From UBA2279 sp034399355 (GTDB lineage Bacteria > Actinomycetota > Coriobacteriia > Anaerosomatales > Anaerosomataceae): a stretch of DNA of 64,000 bases. The position numbers and the translations under genes were made by a program. The stretch covers positions 26,983 to 90,982 of the forward strand of contig JAXMMT010000023.1 in the NCBI GenBank assembly GCA_034399355.1, read 5' to 3'. A model generated the notes under the pieces. The model saw nothing but the letters and a program-made list of their open reading frames with translations. It ran no database searches and had not been told where the DNA came from. Shown here one piece after another: positions 33,020 to 41,061 of this stretch; position 1 is the first letter of the stretch; every line of letters begins with the position of its first letter.

Positions 33020-34525
33020 ATGAAGTCTTCGGCAGCCCGACCCGGCCGGGTCATTACCGTCACTACGCTCGCACTTGTGATCGTGCTTGTCTCGGCCACC
33101 CCCGCCTTTGCGATGTCACGCAACCTCGTGATGGCGCGCGCCCAGCAGTGGGCGGGTTGCGTGATTCCCTACAGCCAGACCGGCTGGGCAAACGAGATCG
33201 GCGAGATTGTCGAGTCCTCGTTGCTCGGCTGGCGACGGGACTGCTCCGGATTCACATCCATGGGTTGGAACCTGCCAAAACCCGGTGCTTCGACACGCAC
33301 GCTGCAGTACTACGGCACGTTGATCACGAAAGAGGCGCTGCAGCCCGGGGACGCGATGGTCTCCTACAACAACCACGCGGTTGTCTTCGGCGGATGGGCC
33401 GATCCACAGCGGTACTCCTACTACGCTTACGAAATGAGCTCCTCCGAGTCCAGCAAGACCGGAGATGGGACTGTCGTACGCGTCACGCCGTACCCCTACT
33501 GGGGCTACAACACGGCGTTCAAGCCATACCGCCTCAAGGGCATCACCGGAAACATCGACTACTCTGCCTACACGACGCCCGTGGCCGGTGCAAATCGCTA
33601 CGAGACGGCACTTGCAGCGTCCCGAATAGCGTTCGGCGACGGGGAGGCCGACTCGGTGGTGATAGCGTCCGGGACGAACTGGCCCGACGCCCTGGGCGCA
33701 GCTGCCCTGGCGGGCGTAGCGAACGGGCCCATCCTGCTTTGTGCACCGACGTACCTGTCAGTAGAACTGACCCGGGAGATCAAGCGCCTCGGCGCGAGCG
33801 AGATCATCGTCGTCGGCGGTGCGGGCGCGGTCTCCGATGGCGTCTTCACCACCCTCTCGGCATTGCCAAGCGTCGAAACGACACGCATCGGGGGCGCCAC
33901 GCGCTACGACACCGCGCGACTTATCGCCACCGAGACGGTACGTCGGATCGAGGCCGGCGGCGGATCGTTCGATGGTACCGCGTTCATCGCGACGGGTGAG
34001 AACTTCCCCGATGCGCTCGCCGCCTCCGCGTTCGCAGCCAACACCGGACGTCCCATCCTGCTCACCACACCTGCGGAGTTATCCACGGAAGCGTCCTCGG
34101 CCATGAGCGAACTCGGCGTGTCCCGTGCCATCATATTGGGGGGCGAGGGCGCGATCGCTTCGCAGGTGACGAGCGACTTGGCCTCGTCCATAGGCGAAGA
34201 GAACGTGGTGCGACTGGGCGGCATCAACCGTTACGCCACGGCCCAAGCGATCATCGACTACTGCCTGCCGGAGAGCTCGCTCGGTTTTGTCGGCATGGCA
34301 ATCGCAAGCGGCCAAGGCTTCCCGGATGCTCTGGCTGGCGGCGTCATGGCGGCACGAATGGGAACATTCCTGGGGCTCACCCCCACGAGCTACCTGCATC
34401 CCGGCGTCGCGCAGCTACTCCTCGACAACGCGGCCGAGGTGAGGTCGGCGCACGTGCTCGGGGGAGAGGGCGTGATTCCGCCTATCGTGCGCGAATCCAT
34501 CGCGCTGGCGTTGGGCGGAGTCTAG
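33020..34525 (+). CDS. secreted NlpC/P60-like hydrolase with three cell-wall-binding repeats
   Basis: A 501-residue secreted protein. After a signal peptide (cleavage near AFA-MS) comes a papain-like domain with Cys in WRRDCSGFTSMGW and His in YNNHAVVFGG. Residues about 190-500 hold three CW_binding_2 repeats, each with N/ATRYxTA, ASGxxFPDALA and VLGGEGA/I motifs. The repeats anchor proteins to wall polymers in clostridia and actinobacteria. GGGAG precedes the ATG. Probable peptidoglycan hydrolase. Confidence 0.9.
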   Translation: MKSSAARPGRVITVTTLALVIVLVSATPAFAMSRNLVMARAQQWAGCVIPYSQTGWANEIGEIVESSLLGWRRDCSGFTSMGWNLPKPGASTRTLQYYGTLITKEALQPGDAMVSYNNHAVVFGGWADPQRYSYYAYEMSSSESSKTGDGTVVRVTPYPYWGYNTAFKPYRLKGITGNIDYSAYTTPVAGANRYETALAASRIAFGDGEADSVVIASGTNWPDALGAAALAGVANGPILLCAPTYLSVELTREIKRLGASEIIVVGGAGAVSDGVFTTLSALPSVETTRIGGATRYDTARLIATETVRRIEAGGGSFDGTAFIATGENFPDALAASAFAANTGRPILLTTPAELSTEASSAMSELGVSRAIILGGEGAIASQVTSDLASSIGEENVVRLGGINRYATAQAIIDYCLPESSLGFVGMAIASGQGFPDALAGGVMAARMGTFLGLTPTSYLHPGVAQLLLDNAAEVRSAHVLGGEGVIPPIVRESIALALGGV

Positions 34526-34566
34526 CGACGGGTAGGTACCTGACGTCGACCTGCGAAGGAGACGTC

Positions 34567-35061
34567 GTGCAACCGCACCGCATCGAGCCACATTCCGGCC
34601 AGGAATCTGTCTGGGACTACCCGCGGCCACCGAGGGTAGCGCCCTCCGATCGTCACATCCAGGTGTACTTCGCCGGGGAGCTTATTGCTGACAGCCGCCG
34701 TGCGGTCCGCATCCTGGAGACCAGCCACCCACCGGTCTACTACATCCCCGTGGACGACGTACGGACCGAATACCTCTCGCCATCACCCCGCACGACGTAC
34801 TGCGAGTACAGAGGCTCGGCGCGCTACTACACCGTGCGAATCGGAGACCAAGTGGCCGAGGAGGCCGCCTGCTTCTGCCCGGAGCCGATCAAGCCGTACA
34901 CGTCTATCGCCGACCATATCGCCTTCTACCCGGGCAGAGTGAGCGCGTGCCTTCTCGACGGCGAGGTCGTCACACCGCAACCCGGCAACTTCTACGGAGG
35001 CTGGATCACTTCGGAGATCGTCGGCCCCTTCAAGGGCGGACCCGGCACCTGGGGTTGGTAG
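34567..35061 (+). CDS. DUF427 domain protein
   Basis: A 164-residue protein with the DUF427 pattern: VYFAGELIADSRRAVRILETSHPPVYYIPVDDV, the TYCEYRGSARYYTV strand and the final FYPGRV region. AAGGAG precedes the GTG. DUF427 proteins adopt a small beta-fold of unproven function. Convergent with the following membrane gene. Confidence 0.9.
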   Translation: MQPHRIEPHSGQESVWDYPRPPRVAPSDRHIQVYFAGELIADSRRAVRILETSHPPVYYIPVDDVRTEYLSPSPRTTYCEYRGSARYYTVRIGDQVAEEAACFCPEPIKPYTSIADHIAFYPGRVSACLLDGEVVTPQPGNFYGGWITSEIVGPFKGGPGTWGW

Positions 35062-35064
35062 GCG

Positions 35065-35595
35065 CTACTCCGCGCGCTTCTCGAGCCTGCGGCGGCCGAT
35101 AACCACGCCCGCTTCGGCAACAATGAGTGTGATTATGAACATCGCAACGAAGCTCCAGCGCGCGAATTCGGTGTCCACCAGTCCGCCTGCGCCGTCAGTG
35201 AGACGGAACAGCGTGGCCTGCATCGTGGCGAGTGACAGAGGCACGATGATGCCGAGCACGACATGCGGGAAGCCCGAGGGCACGCGTGGGCCGATGAAGA
35301 GCGAGAGCAAGATCACGAGGACGAGCCCGATTGCGTGCGCGCCGAGCAGGATTGCGAGACCCGCCGAGGAGCCGCTCGTGCCGCCGGCCACCATGGAGTC
35401 GAACAGGGTCGTCCCCAGCTTACCGAGCGCTTCGCCGAGCGGCTTGAAGCTGACCCCGCAGGTGACTATGGCGACAAGGAAGGCGCTCGCCACGGCCAGC
35501 CGGTGCTTCTGGTAGGAGGCGCTACGGCGCAGTTGGCCCTCGGTCAGCTGCATCTCTTCGACTGCCGGCGTCTCGATCTCGGTCGCGTCGGTCAT
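35065..35595 (-). CDS. membrane protein with four predicted spans, unknown function
   Basis: A 176-residue protein with hydrophobic segments at about 33-50, 73-101, 108-128 and 143-165. The N-terminus is acidic and cytoplasmic. AAGGGA precedes the ATG. It is the last gene of the purA-purD-radical SAM-purE run, 24 bases after purE, and may be cotranscribed. Not recognised. Confidence 0.7.
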   Translation of the reverse strand: MTDATEIETPAVEEMQLTEGQLRRSASYQKHRLAVASAFLVAIVTCGVSFKPLGEALGKLGTTLFDSMVAGGTSGSSAGLAILLGAHAIGLVLVILLSLFIGPRVPSGFPHVVLGIIVPLSLATMQATLFRLTDGAGGLVDTEFARWSFVAMFIITLIVAEAGVVIGRRRLEKRAE

Positions 35596-35619
35596 GTGGT
35601 CCCTTTCCCTGTGAGAGCG

Positions 35620-36081
35620 CTAGCCCTCGGCCATCTCTCGTTTCATGGTCTCGATCTTGGTGCGGTACTCGGGCATGCCGGTGCCCAGAATCTGTGTTGC
35701 GAGAATGGCGGCATTCTTGGCGCCGTTGATGGCGACGCAGGCGACCGGAACGCCGGTCGGCATCTGCACCATCGAGAGGAGCGAGTCCAGGCCGTCGAGG
35801 TCAGATGTCTTCATCGGCACGGTGATGACCGGTAGCGGTGTGAAGGCGGCGACTACGCCGCCCAGGTGTGCAGCCTTGCCTGCTGCGGCGATGATCACGC
35901 GGATGCCGCGGTCAGCAGCGGTCGAGGCCCACTTGCGCACCTTCTCAGGCTGCCGGTGCGCCGAGGCGACCACGAGCTCGTAGGGTACGCCAAACGCCTC
36001 GAGCTGCGTGGCGCACTCCTCCATCACGGGCAGGTCGGACTTGGATCCCATCACGATTCCGACGAGGGGTGTCTCGGCCAT
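35620..36081 (-). CDS. purE: N5-carboxyaminoimidazole ribonucleotide mutase
   Basis: A 153-residue PurE with GIVMGSKSDLPVMEE at the nucleotide site, VASAHRQPEKV with the catalytic His, and AAGKAAHLGGVVAAFTPLPVITVP. Class I length. AAGGAGG precedes the ATG. It moves the carboxylate in de novo purine synthesis; no purK is in the window. Confidence 0.96.
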   Translation of the reverse strand: MAETPLVGIVMGSKSDLPVMEECATQLEAFGVPYELVVASAHRQPEKVRKWASTAADRGIRVIIAAAGKAAHLGGVVAAFTPLPVITVPMKTSDLDGLDSLLSMVQMPTGVPVACVAINGAKNAAILATQILGTGMPEYRTKIETMKREMAEG

Positions 36082-36091
36082 AGTCTCCTCC

Positions 36092-37417
36092 TTAGAGAGC
36101 CAGTGGGGCGTGGTCGGTGCTACAGGCAGGTGCACCGTCACCGAAGAGCAGCTCGCGCTCGTCGGCGGAAAGTGCATTGCGCGCGGTGTCGCGCAGGTTG
36201 TTGAGATCGGCGAACATCGAGCGCTGCATGACGACCGTCAGGTAGCGGCCCTTCTCGGTCAGCGTCAGCTCTTCGTCATTGTCGGTCGCAAACCCTCCGA
36301 ACGTACGGAAGAAGAGCATCTCCTTGCGCAGGCCACGCTCGACGCTCACGCCGAAGTCGCGCTCGAACGTGCGCTTGTCGAGACGCAGGCCAAAGAGCTC
36401 CATCAGGAACCGGTAACGCATCTGGTTCGTGAGGCCGTTGTCGCGGCTGCCGATCGCGACCGGCATACGCCCTTCGGCAATCGCCGCGTCGTAGTCGCGC
36501 AGCGAAAACGTCGTGACGTAGATGTCACCGCCGAGGTAGCTGAAAGCGCCGCTGCCGATGCCGACGTACTCCTCGTAGTCGACGATGTACTCATCGATCA
36601 TGCCGCCGCCGACACGCGAGAACGTCCACGCGGTGGAGAGCTCGAAGGTATCGGCGAGCGCGTCCACGAGGGTCTTGTAGAAGCGCGCTTCGCGGTCGTA
36701 GTCGACCATACCCATCGTGCGCTTGAGCGATGTCTGCACTGAGCGCGACGCCATAAGCGGGTAGAAGGTCGTCTGGTTGCACCCGCTCGCCTTCACCATC
36801 TCGACGTCGCGGAACAAGACTTCCTCGGTCTGGGTCGGGAAGTTGAAGATCATGTCGACGTTCAGCGAGTGGAAGAAGCCTTCGATCGACTGCAGGCGCT
36901 CTAAGATCTCTTCGCCCGAGCCGTACTTGTCGTAGCGGTCCATCTGCTTGAGCAGGTCATCATCGAAGCTCTGGACGCCTACCGAGAAGCGCTGCACGCG
37001 GTCTTTCAGCGGCTCGAGCACCGACGGGATGAGGTGGTTGGGGTTGGTCTCGGTGGAGACTTCCTTGATCGAGAAGAGTTCGCGAGCGAGATCGATCGTC
37101 TCGCAGAGCTCGTCGATCAGGATGGTGGGCGTGCCGCCACCGATGTAGAGCGACCCGAAATCATAGCCGAGGTCGGCGACCATGCGCATCTGCTGCCGCA
37201 GGCTCTTGAAGTAGCTGCGCGCACGACCGTCGTTGAAGGGATAGCGGTTGAAGCTGCAGTACGGGCAGAGCCGCTCGCAGAAGGGCACGTGCGCGTAGAG
37301 CAGGTACTTCTTCCCGGGGGTCGCTGCAGGCAGAGAACGCACCGGCTTCGGGTCACCGGTGAAGTAGCGCTTCTGCGCGGTCGAGACTGCAGTCGAAAGC
37401 AGCCGCTCGGCGAGCAT
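36092..37417 (-). CDS. HemW/HemN-like radical SAM protein
   Basis: A 441-residue protein with the radical SAM motif C-x3-C-x2-C (CERLCPYC), GGGTPT and the HemN-type VGVQSFDDDLL. The C-terminal domain has MRYRFLMELFGLRLDK. The family covers oxygen-independent coproporphyrinogen oxidases and HemW haem chaperones, and the exact role cannot be told. GGGGAGG lies seven bases before the ATG; it begins two bases after purD. Confidence 0.85.
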   Translation of the reverse strand: MLAERLLSTAVSTAQKRYFTGDPKPVRSLPAATPGKKYLLYAHVPFCERLCPYCSFNRYPFNDGRARSYFKSLRQQMRMVADLGYDFGSLYIGGGTPTILIDELCETIDLARELFSIKEVSTETNPNHLIPSVLEPLKDRVQRFSVGVQSFDDDLLKQMDRYDKYGSGEEILERLQSIEGFFHSLNVDMIFNFPTQTEEVLFRDVEMVKASGCNQTTFYPLMASRSVQTSLKRTMGMVDYDREARFYKTLVDALADTFELSTAWTFSRVGGGMIDEYIVDYEEYVGIGSGAFSYLGGDIYVTTFSLRDYDAAIAEGRMPVAIGSRDNGLTNQMRYRFLMELFGLRLDKRTFERDFGVSVERGLRKEMLFFRTFGGFATDNDEELTLTEKGRYLTVVMQRSMFADLNNLRDTARNALSADERELLFGDGAPACSTDHAPLAL

Positions 37418-37419
37418 TC

Positions 37420-38700
37420 TTACGCCTCCCCAGGCGCTCGCAACGCTTTGAGGCCGATGTCGGTGCGGTAGTTCATGTCGGCGAAGCTGATGCGGTCAAC
37501 CGCTTCGTACGCGCGCGAGCGCGCCTCGGCCAGCGTGGGGGCGAGCGCGGTCACATTGAGTACGCGGCCACCGTTCGTGAAGACGGTGAGGTCTTTGGCC
37601 AGCGCCGTGCCTGCGTGATAGACACGAACGCCTTCCACCTGTTCGGCCTGGTCGATCCCACGGATGACCTTGCCCTTCTCGTAGCCTCCGGGGTACCCAC
37701 CGGCAGCGAGGACGACACTGACGGCCGCATCGTCGCTCCACTCAAGCGTGATCTCGTCGAGGCGCTGCTCAATGGTCGCCATGAAGACGTCGGCAATGTC
37801 GGTCTTGAGACGCGGGAGTATGACCTGGGTCTCCGGATCGCCGAAGCGGGCGTTGTACTCGAGTACCTTGGGGCCGTCCTCGGTCAGGATGAAGCCACCA
37901 TAGAGCACGCCGCGATAGTCGATGTCTTCGGTGGCGAACGCGGCGACCGTCCGCTCGAGGATGCGGGTCATCTCGGCCAGAGTCGCGTCGTCAACGGCGG
38001 GGACGGGCGTGTAGACACCCATGCCACCGGTGTTGGGACCCTCGTCGTTGTCGTACGCGCGCTTGTAGTCCTGCGCCGGCACCATAGGCAGCATAGTCTT
38101 GCCGTCGGTGAACGCCAGCAGTGAGCACTCCGGGCCCTCGAGGAACTCCTCGATGACGACGCGTTCGCCAGCTTCGCCGTAACGGCCCTCGAAGCACTCG
38201 GTCACTGCACCGCGGGCGTCGATGAGGGTATCCGCGACAACGACACCTTTGCCCGCCGCAAGACCGTCCGCCTTCACGACCACGGGGATTTTGACGGTGT
38301 CGAGATAGACCATCGCATCTTCTCGGCTATCGAACACGCAACACGCAGCGGTGGGGATGTCGTAACGTGCCATGAGCTCTTTGGCGAAGGACTTCGAGCC
38401 CTCGATGTAGGCGCCGGCGGCTTTGGGGCCGAAACACGGGATGCCGGAGGCCAGACACATGTCGGAGACCCCTATGACCAGCAAGTCCTCGGGTCCGATC
38501 ACAACGAGATCGATGGCGTTTACCTCGGCCCACTCGGCTATGAACGCCGGATCGGACAACTCGATGCTGACATTGTTCGCCTGTAACGCAGTGCCCCCGT
38601 TGCCTGGCGAGCAGAACAGCGCAGTTACCCTGGGGGACTTTGAGAGCGCATCGATGATCGCATGTTCGCGGCCACCTCCGCCGATGACGAGCACACGCAT
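37420..38700 (-). CDS. purD: phosphoribosylamine-glycine ligase
   Basis: A 426-residue ATP-grasp enzyme with MRVLVIGGGGREHAI at the start, VVKADGLAAGKGVVVADTL, the ligand block LEYNARFGDPETQ and a C-terminal domain ending in the GLKAL region. ATG at 38700 follows AAGGAAG. Catalyses the second step of purine synthesis. Lies 102 bases after purA. Confidence 0.97.
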   Translation of the reverse strand: MRVLVIGGGGREHAIIDALSKSPRVTALFCSPGNGGTALQANNVSIELSDPAFIAEWAEVNAIDLVVIGPEDLLVIGVSDMCLASGIPCFGPKAAGAYIEGSKSFAKELMARYDIPTAACCVFDSREDAMVYLDTVKIPVVVKADGLAAGKGVVVADTLIDARGAVTECFEGRYGEAGERVVIEEFLEGPECSLLAFTDGKTMLPMVPAQDYKRAYDNDEGPNTGGMGVYTPVPAVDDATLAEMTRILERTVAAFATEDIDYRGVLYGGFILTEDGPKVLEYNARFGDPETQVILPRLKTDIADVFMATIEQRLDEITLEWSDDAAVSVVLAAGGYPGGYEKGKVIRGIDQAEQVEGVRVYHAGTALAKDLTVFTNGGRVLNVTALAPTLAEARSRAYEAVDRISFADMNYRTDIGLKALRAPGEA

Positions 38701-38802
38701 GGCAACTTCCTTAGGAATCGTAGCCCCGGTTCGGGGCAATCTGCCGGTAGCCGAATAGTACCAGACTGCAGAGAGGCTCCGCCGCCGGAGGGGGCAGGTG
38801 CC

Positions 38803-40092
38803 TTACCTCCGCCCTTCCCAGCGGCGCATGATGGTCTGCTCGCGACTCGGGCCGACGGCGATCAGCGCGACCGGCACCTCTGCCAGGTCCTCAATGAAGG
38901 CGATGTAGTCGCGCGCCTGCTTGGGCAGCTCCTCAAAAGTGCGGCAGTGGGTGATGTCGGTCTTCCAGCCGGGCAGCTCCTCGTAGATCGGCTTTGCGTG
39001 GTGGAAGGCCGTCTGATGGCACGGCAAGTCGTTGTAGCGTCTGCCTTCGTACTCGTAGGCGACACACACTTTGATGGTGTCGAGCTCGGAGAGCACGTCG
39101 AGCTTGGTGATGGCGAGGTCGGTGAGGCCGTTGACCTGCACCGCGTAGCGGATGATGACGCCGTCATACCAGCCGCAGCGGCGTCGGCGCCCGGTGGTGG
39201 TACCGTACTCGCCACCGATGCGCGTGAGCATCTCGCCGGTCTCGTCGTGCAGCTCTGTGGGGAACGGGCCGGAGCCCACACGGGTGATGTAGGCCTTGGC
39301 GATGCCAAGGACGCGGTCGATGGTCCTCGGCCCCACACCGGCTCCCGTGCACGCGCCACCTGCGGTGGGCGAGCTGGAGGTCACGAACGGGTAGGTGCCG
39401 TGGTCGAGGTCGAGGAGTGTGCCCTGGGCGCCCTCGAACAGAACCCACTGGTCGGAGCGCAGCGCGCGATTGATGACCGCGTACGTCTCGGCGATATGCG
39501 GCTTGATGCGCTCGGCATAGGGGAGGTACTCGTCGACGATCTGATCGACCGTATACGTAGGCAGCCCGTAGATCTTCCCAAGCATGTCGTTCTTCTCGGG
39601 CAGAGCGGCCTCAAGCTTCTTGCGGAAGATGTGCTCGTCAGTGAGGTCTTGCACGCGCAGGCCCATCCGCGACGCCTTGTCCTGGTACGCCGGCCCGATG
39701 CCGCGACGTGTGGTGCCGATCTCAAGATCGCCGAGGCGACGCTCTCTGGCGCCGTCGAGGTCGCGGTGGTACGGCATGATGAGGTGCGCGTTGCAGCTGA
39801 TGAGCAGCCGGCGGGTGGAGAGCCCGTCCGCCTCCAGCCGATCCATCTCCTCCAGCAGCACCTTGGGATCGATGACGCATCCGTTGCCGATAACCGGCGT
39901 GATATGCGGATACATGATGCCCGAGGGGATCAGGTGGAGCTTGAGCGTGCGGCCGCCGTGGACGACGGTGTGACCTGCGTTATTTCCGCCCTGGAAGCGT
40001 ACGACGTAGTCCATGTCGTCCGCGATGAGGTCGGTGATCTTGCCCTTACCTTCGTCGCCCCATTGGGCGCCGACGAGCACGATGCCGGCCAT
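38803..40092 (-). CDS. purA: adenylosuccinate synthetase
   Basis: A 429-residue protein with the P-loop GAQWGDEGKGKI at residues 8-19, RFQGGNNAGHTVV, and the family motif GIGPAYQDKASRMGLRV. It converts IMP and aspartate, using GTP, to adenylosuccinate, the substrate of PurB. GAGGAG precedes the ATG. First gene of the pur operon on this strand. The 196-base gap to the GerMN gene holds its promoter, which I cannot pinpoint. Confidence 0.97.
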   Translation of the reverse strand: MAGIVLVGAQWGDEGKGKITDLIADDMDYVVRFQGGNNAGHTVVHGGRTLKLHLIPSGIMYPHITPVIGNGCVIDPKVLLEEMDRLEADGLSTRRLLISCNAHLIMPYHRDLDGARERRLGDLEIGTTRRGIGPAYQDKASRMGLRVQDLTDEHIFRKKLEAALPEKNDMLGKIYGLPTYTVDQIVDEYLPYAERIKPHIAETYAVINRALRSDQWVLFEGAQGTLLDLDHGTYPFVTSSSPTAGGACTGAGVGPRTIDRVLGIAKAYITRVGSGPFPTELHDETGEMLTRIGGEYGTTTGRRRRCGWYDGVIIRYAVQVNGLTDLAITKLDVLSELDTIKVCVAYEYEGRRYNDLPCHQTAFHHAKPIYEELPGWKTDITHCRTFEELPKQARDYIAFIEDLAEVPVALIAVGPSREQTIMRRWEGRR

Positions 40093-40288
40093 GCGATGCA
40101 ACTCCTCGGAATGCTCGGTCCCGCGGACCCTCGCCGCCGCTCCCGGACCGGGCGCACCGACTGCCGTGGTCGGGCGCGCAACGTCCTCCACAAACAGGGA
40201 GGACGCTCGGTAAGTATGCCTGACGAGTACGATTCGCGCTAGTGTGGTACGAGACATACCAGAGCTGCACTGCGATGGGGAGGCAGAG

Positions 40289-40930
40289 ATGGACCGCTCA
40301 CGGTTCACGCGCCTGATGGCGCTCACACTCGCGCTCGTGCTGATCTTCACGCTCGGAGCGCTTGGTGGCTGCAAGAAGGACGAGCCCGTCGACGTCAGCG
40401 AGCCTGTGGCCGACGCCGAAGACGCGGACGAGCCGTCTGCGGATGAGGACCCCGCAGATGCGAGCGAGCCGGTGGTTCCCGGCGACGAGCCCACCGAGAT
40501 GGTCGTCCGCCTGTACTGGGTCGAGGCCGGAGAGAACTCCCTGGGCGTCGAACGCACGCTGCCCTACTCCATCGCAATCGGATCCGCCACGGTGGAGGCT
40601 CTGCTCGCCGGGCCTACCAGCGCCGAGAAGACCACCTGGCCCACCATCAGCAGCGCGATCCCGGCGGGGACTGAACTGCTCAGCCTGACGATCGGCGGCG
40701 GTATCGCCAAAGTCAACCTGTCCGAGGAGTTCGATGATGGCGGCGGCACGTTCGGCGTCACCGCACGCATCGCGCAGGTCGTCTACACGCTCGCGCAGTT
40801 TCCCACCGTCAACGCGGTCGAGTTCTACCTGGAGGGCGTCAAAGTCGAGATGTTCAGCAGCGAGGGCCTGATCCTCGACGGCCCACAGACGCCCGAAGAC
40901 TACTGGGACCTGTTGCCGGTCGACGCGTAG
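40289..40930 (+). CDS. GerMN-domain lipoprotein
   Basis: A 213-residue lipoprotein with lipobox L-G-G-C (about residue 28), an acidic Asp/Glu/Ala/Pro linker (about 31-65), and a GerMN domain (VRLYWVEAGENSLGVERTL, LLAGPTSAEK, INVNLSEEF-like KVNLSEEFDDGGG). GGGGAGG precedes the ATG. GerMN proteins are envelope proteins of sporulation or cell-wall regulation; actinobacterial members are often linked to the LpqB or wall system. Confidence 0.9.
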   Translation: MDRSRFTRLMALTLALVLIFTLGALGGCKKDEPVDVSEPVADAEDADEPSADEDPADASEPVVPGDEPTEMVVRLYWVEAGENSLGVERTLPYSIAIGSATVEALLAGPTSAEKTTWPTISSAIPAGTELLSLTIGGGIAKVNLSEEFDDGGGTFGVTARIAQVVYTLAQFPTVNAVEFYLEGVKVEMFSSEGLILDGPQTPEDYWDLLPVDA

Positions 40931-41061
40931 GCGCCCACCTACCCTCTGCAGGGAAGCCTACTGGAGTAGATCGAGCGCGTCGTTTGGGGTTGAGTGCCCC
41001 GCCCCGATGCTACGATGTGCGCAGGCGCAAGAGCGCGCAGGTGATGGCCGGGGAGGCTGCA

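Noticed and set aside
38662..40242. Long plus-strand open frame of 526 codons opposite purA and purD
   Set aside because: It is the antisense of two clearly recognised enzymes, with shadow-like composition and no family motif.
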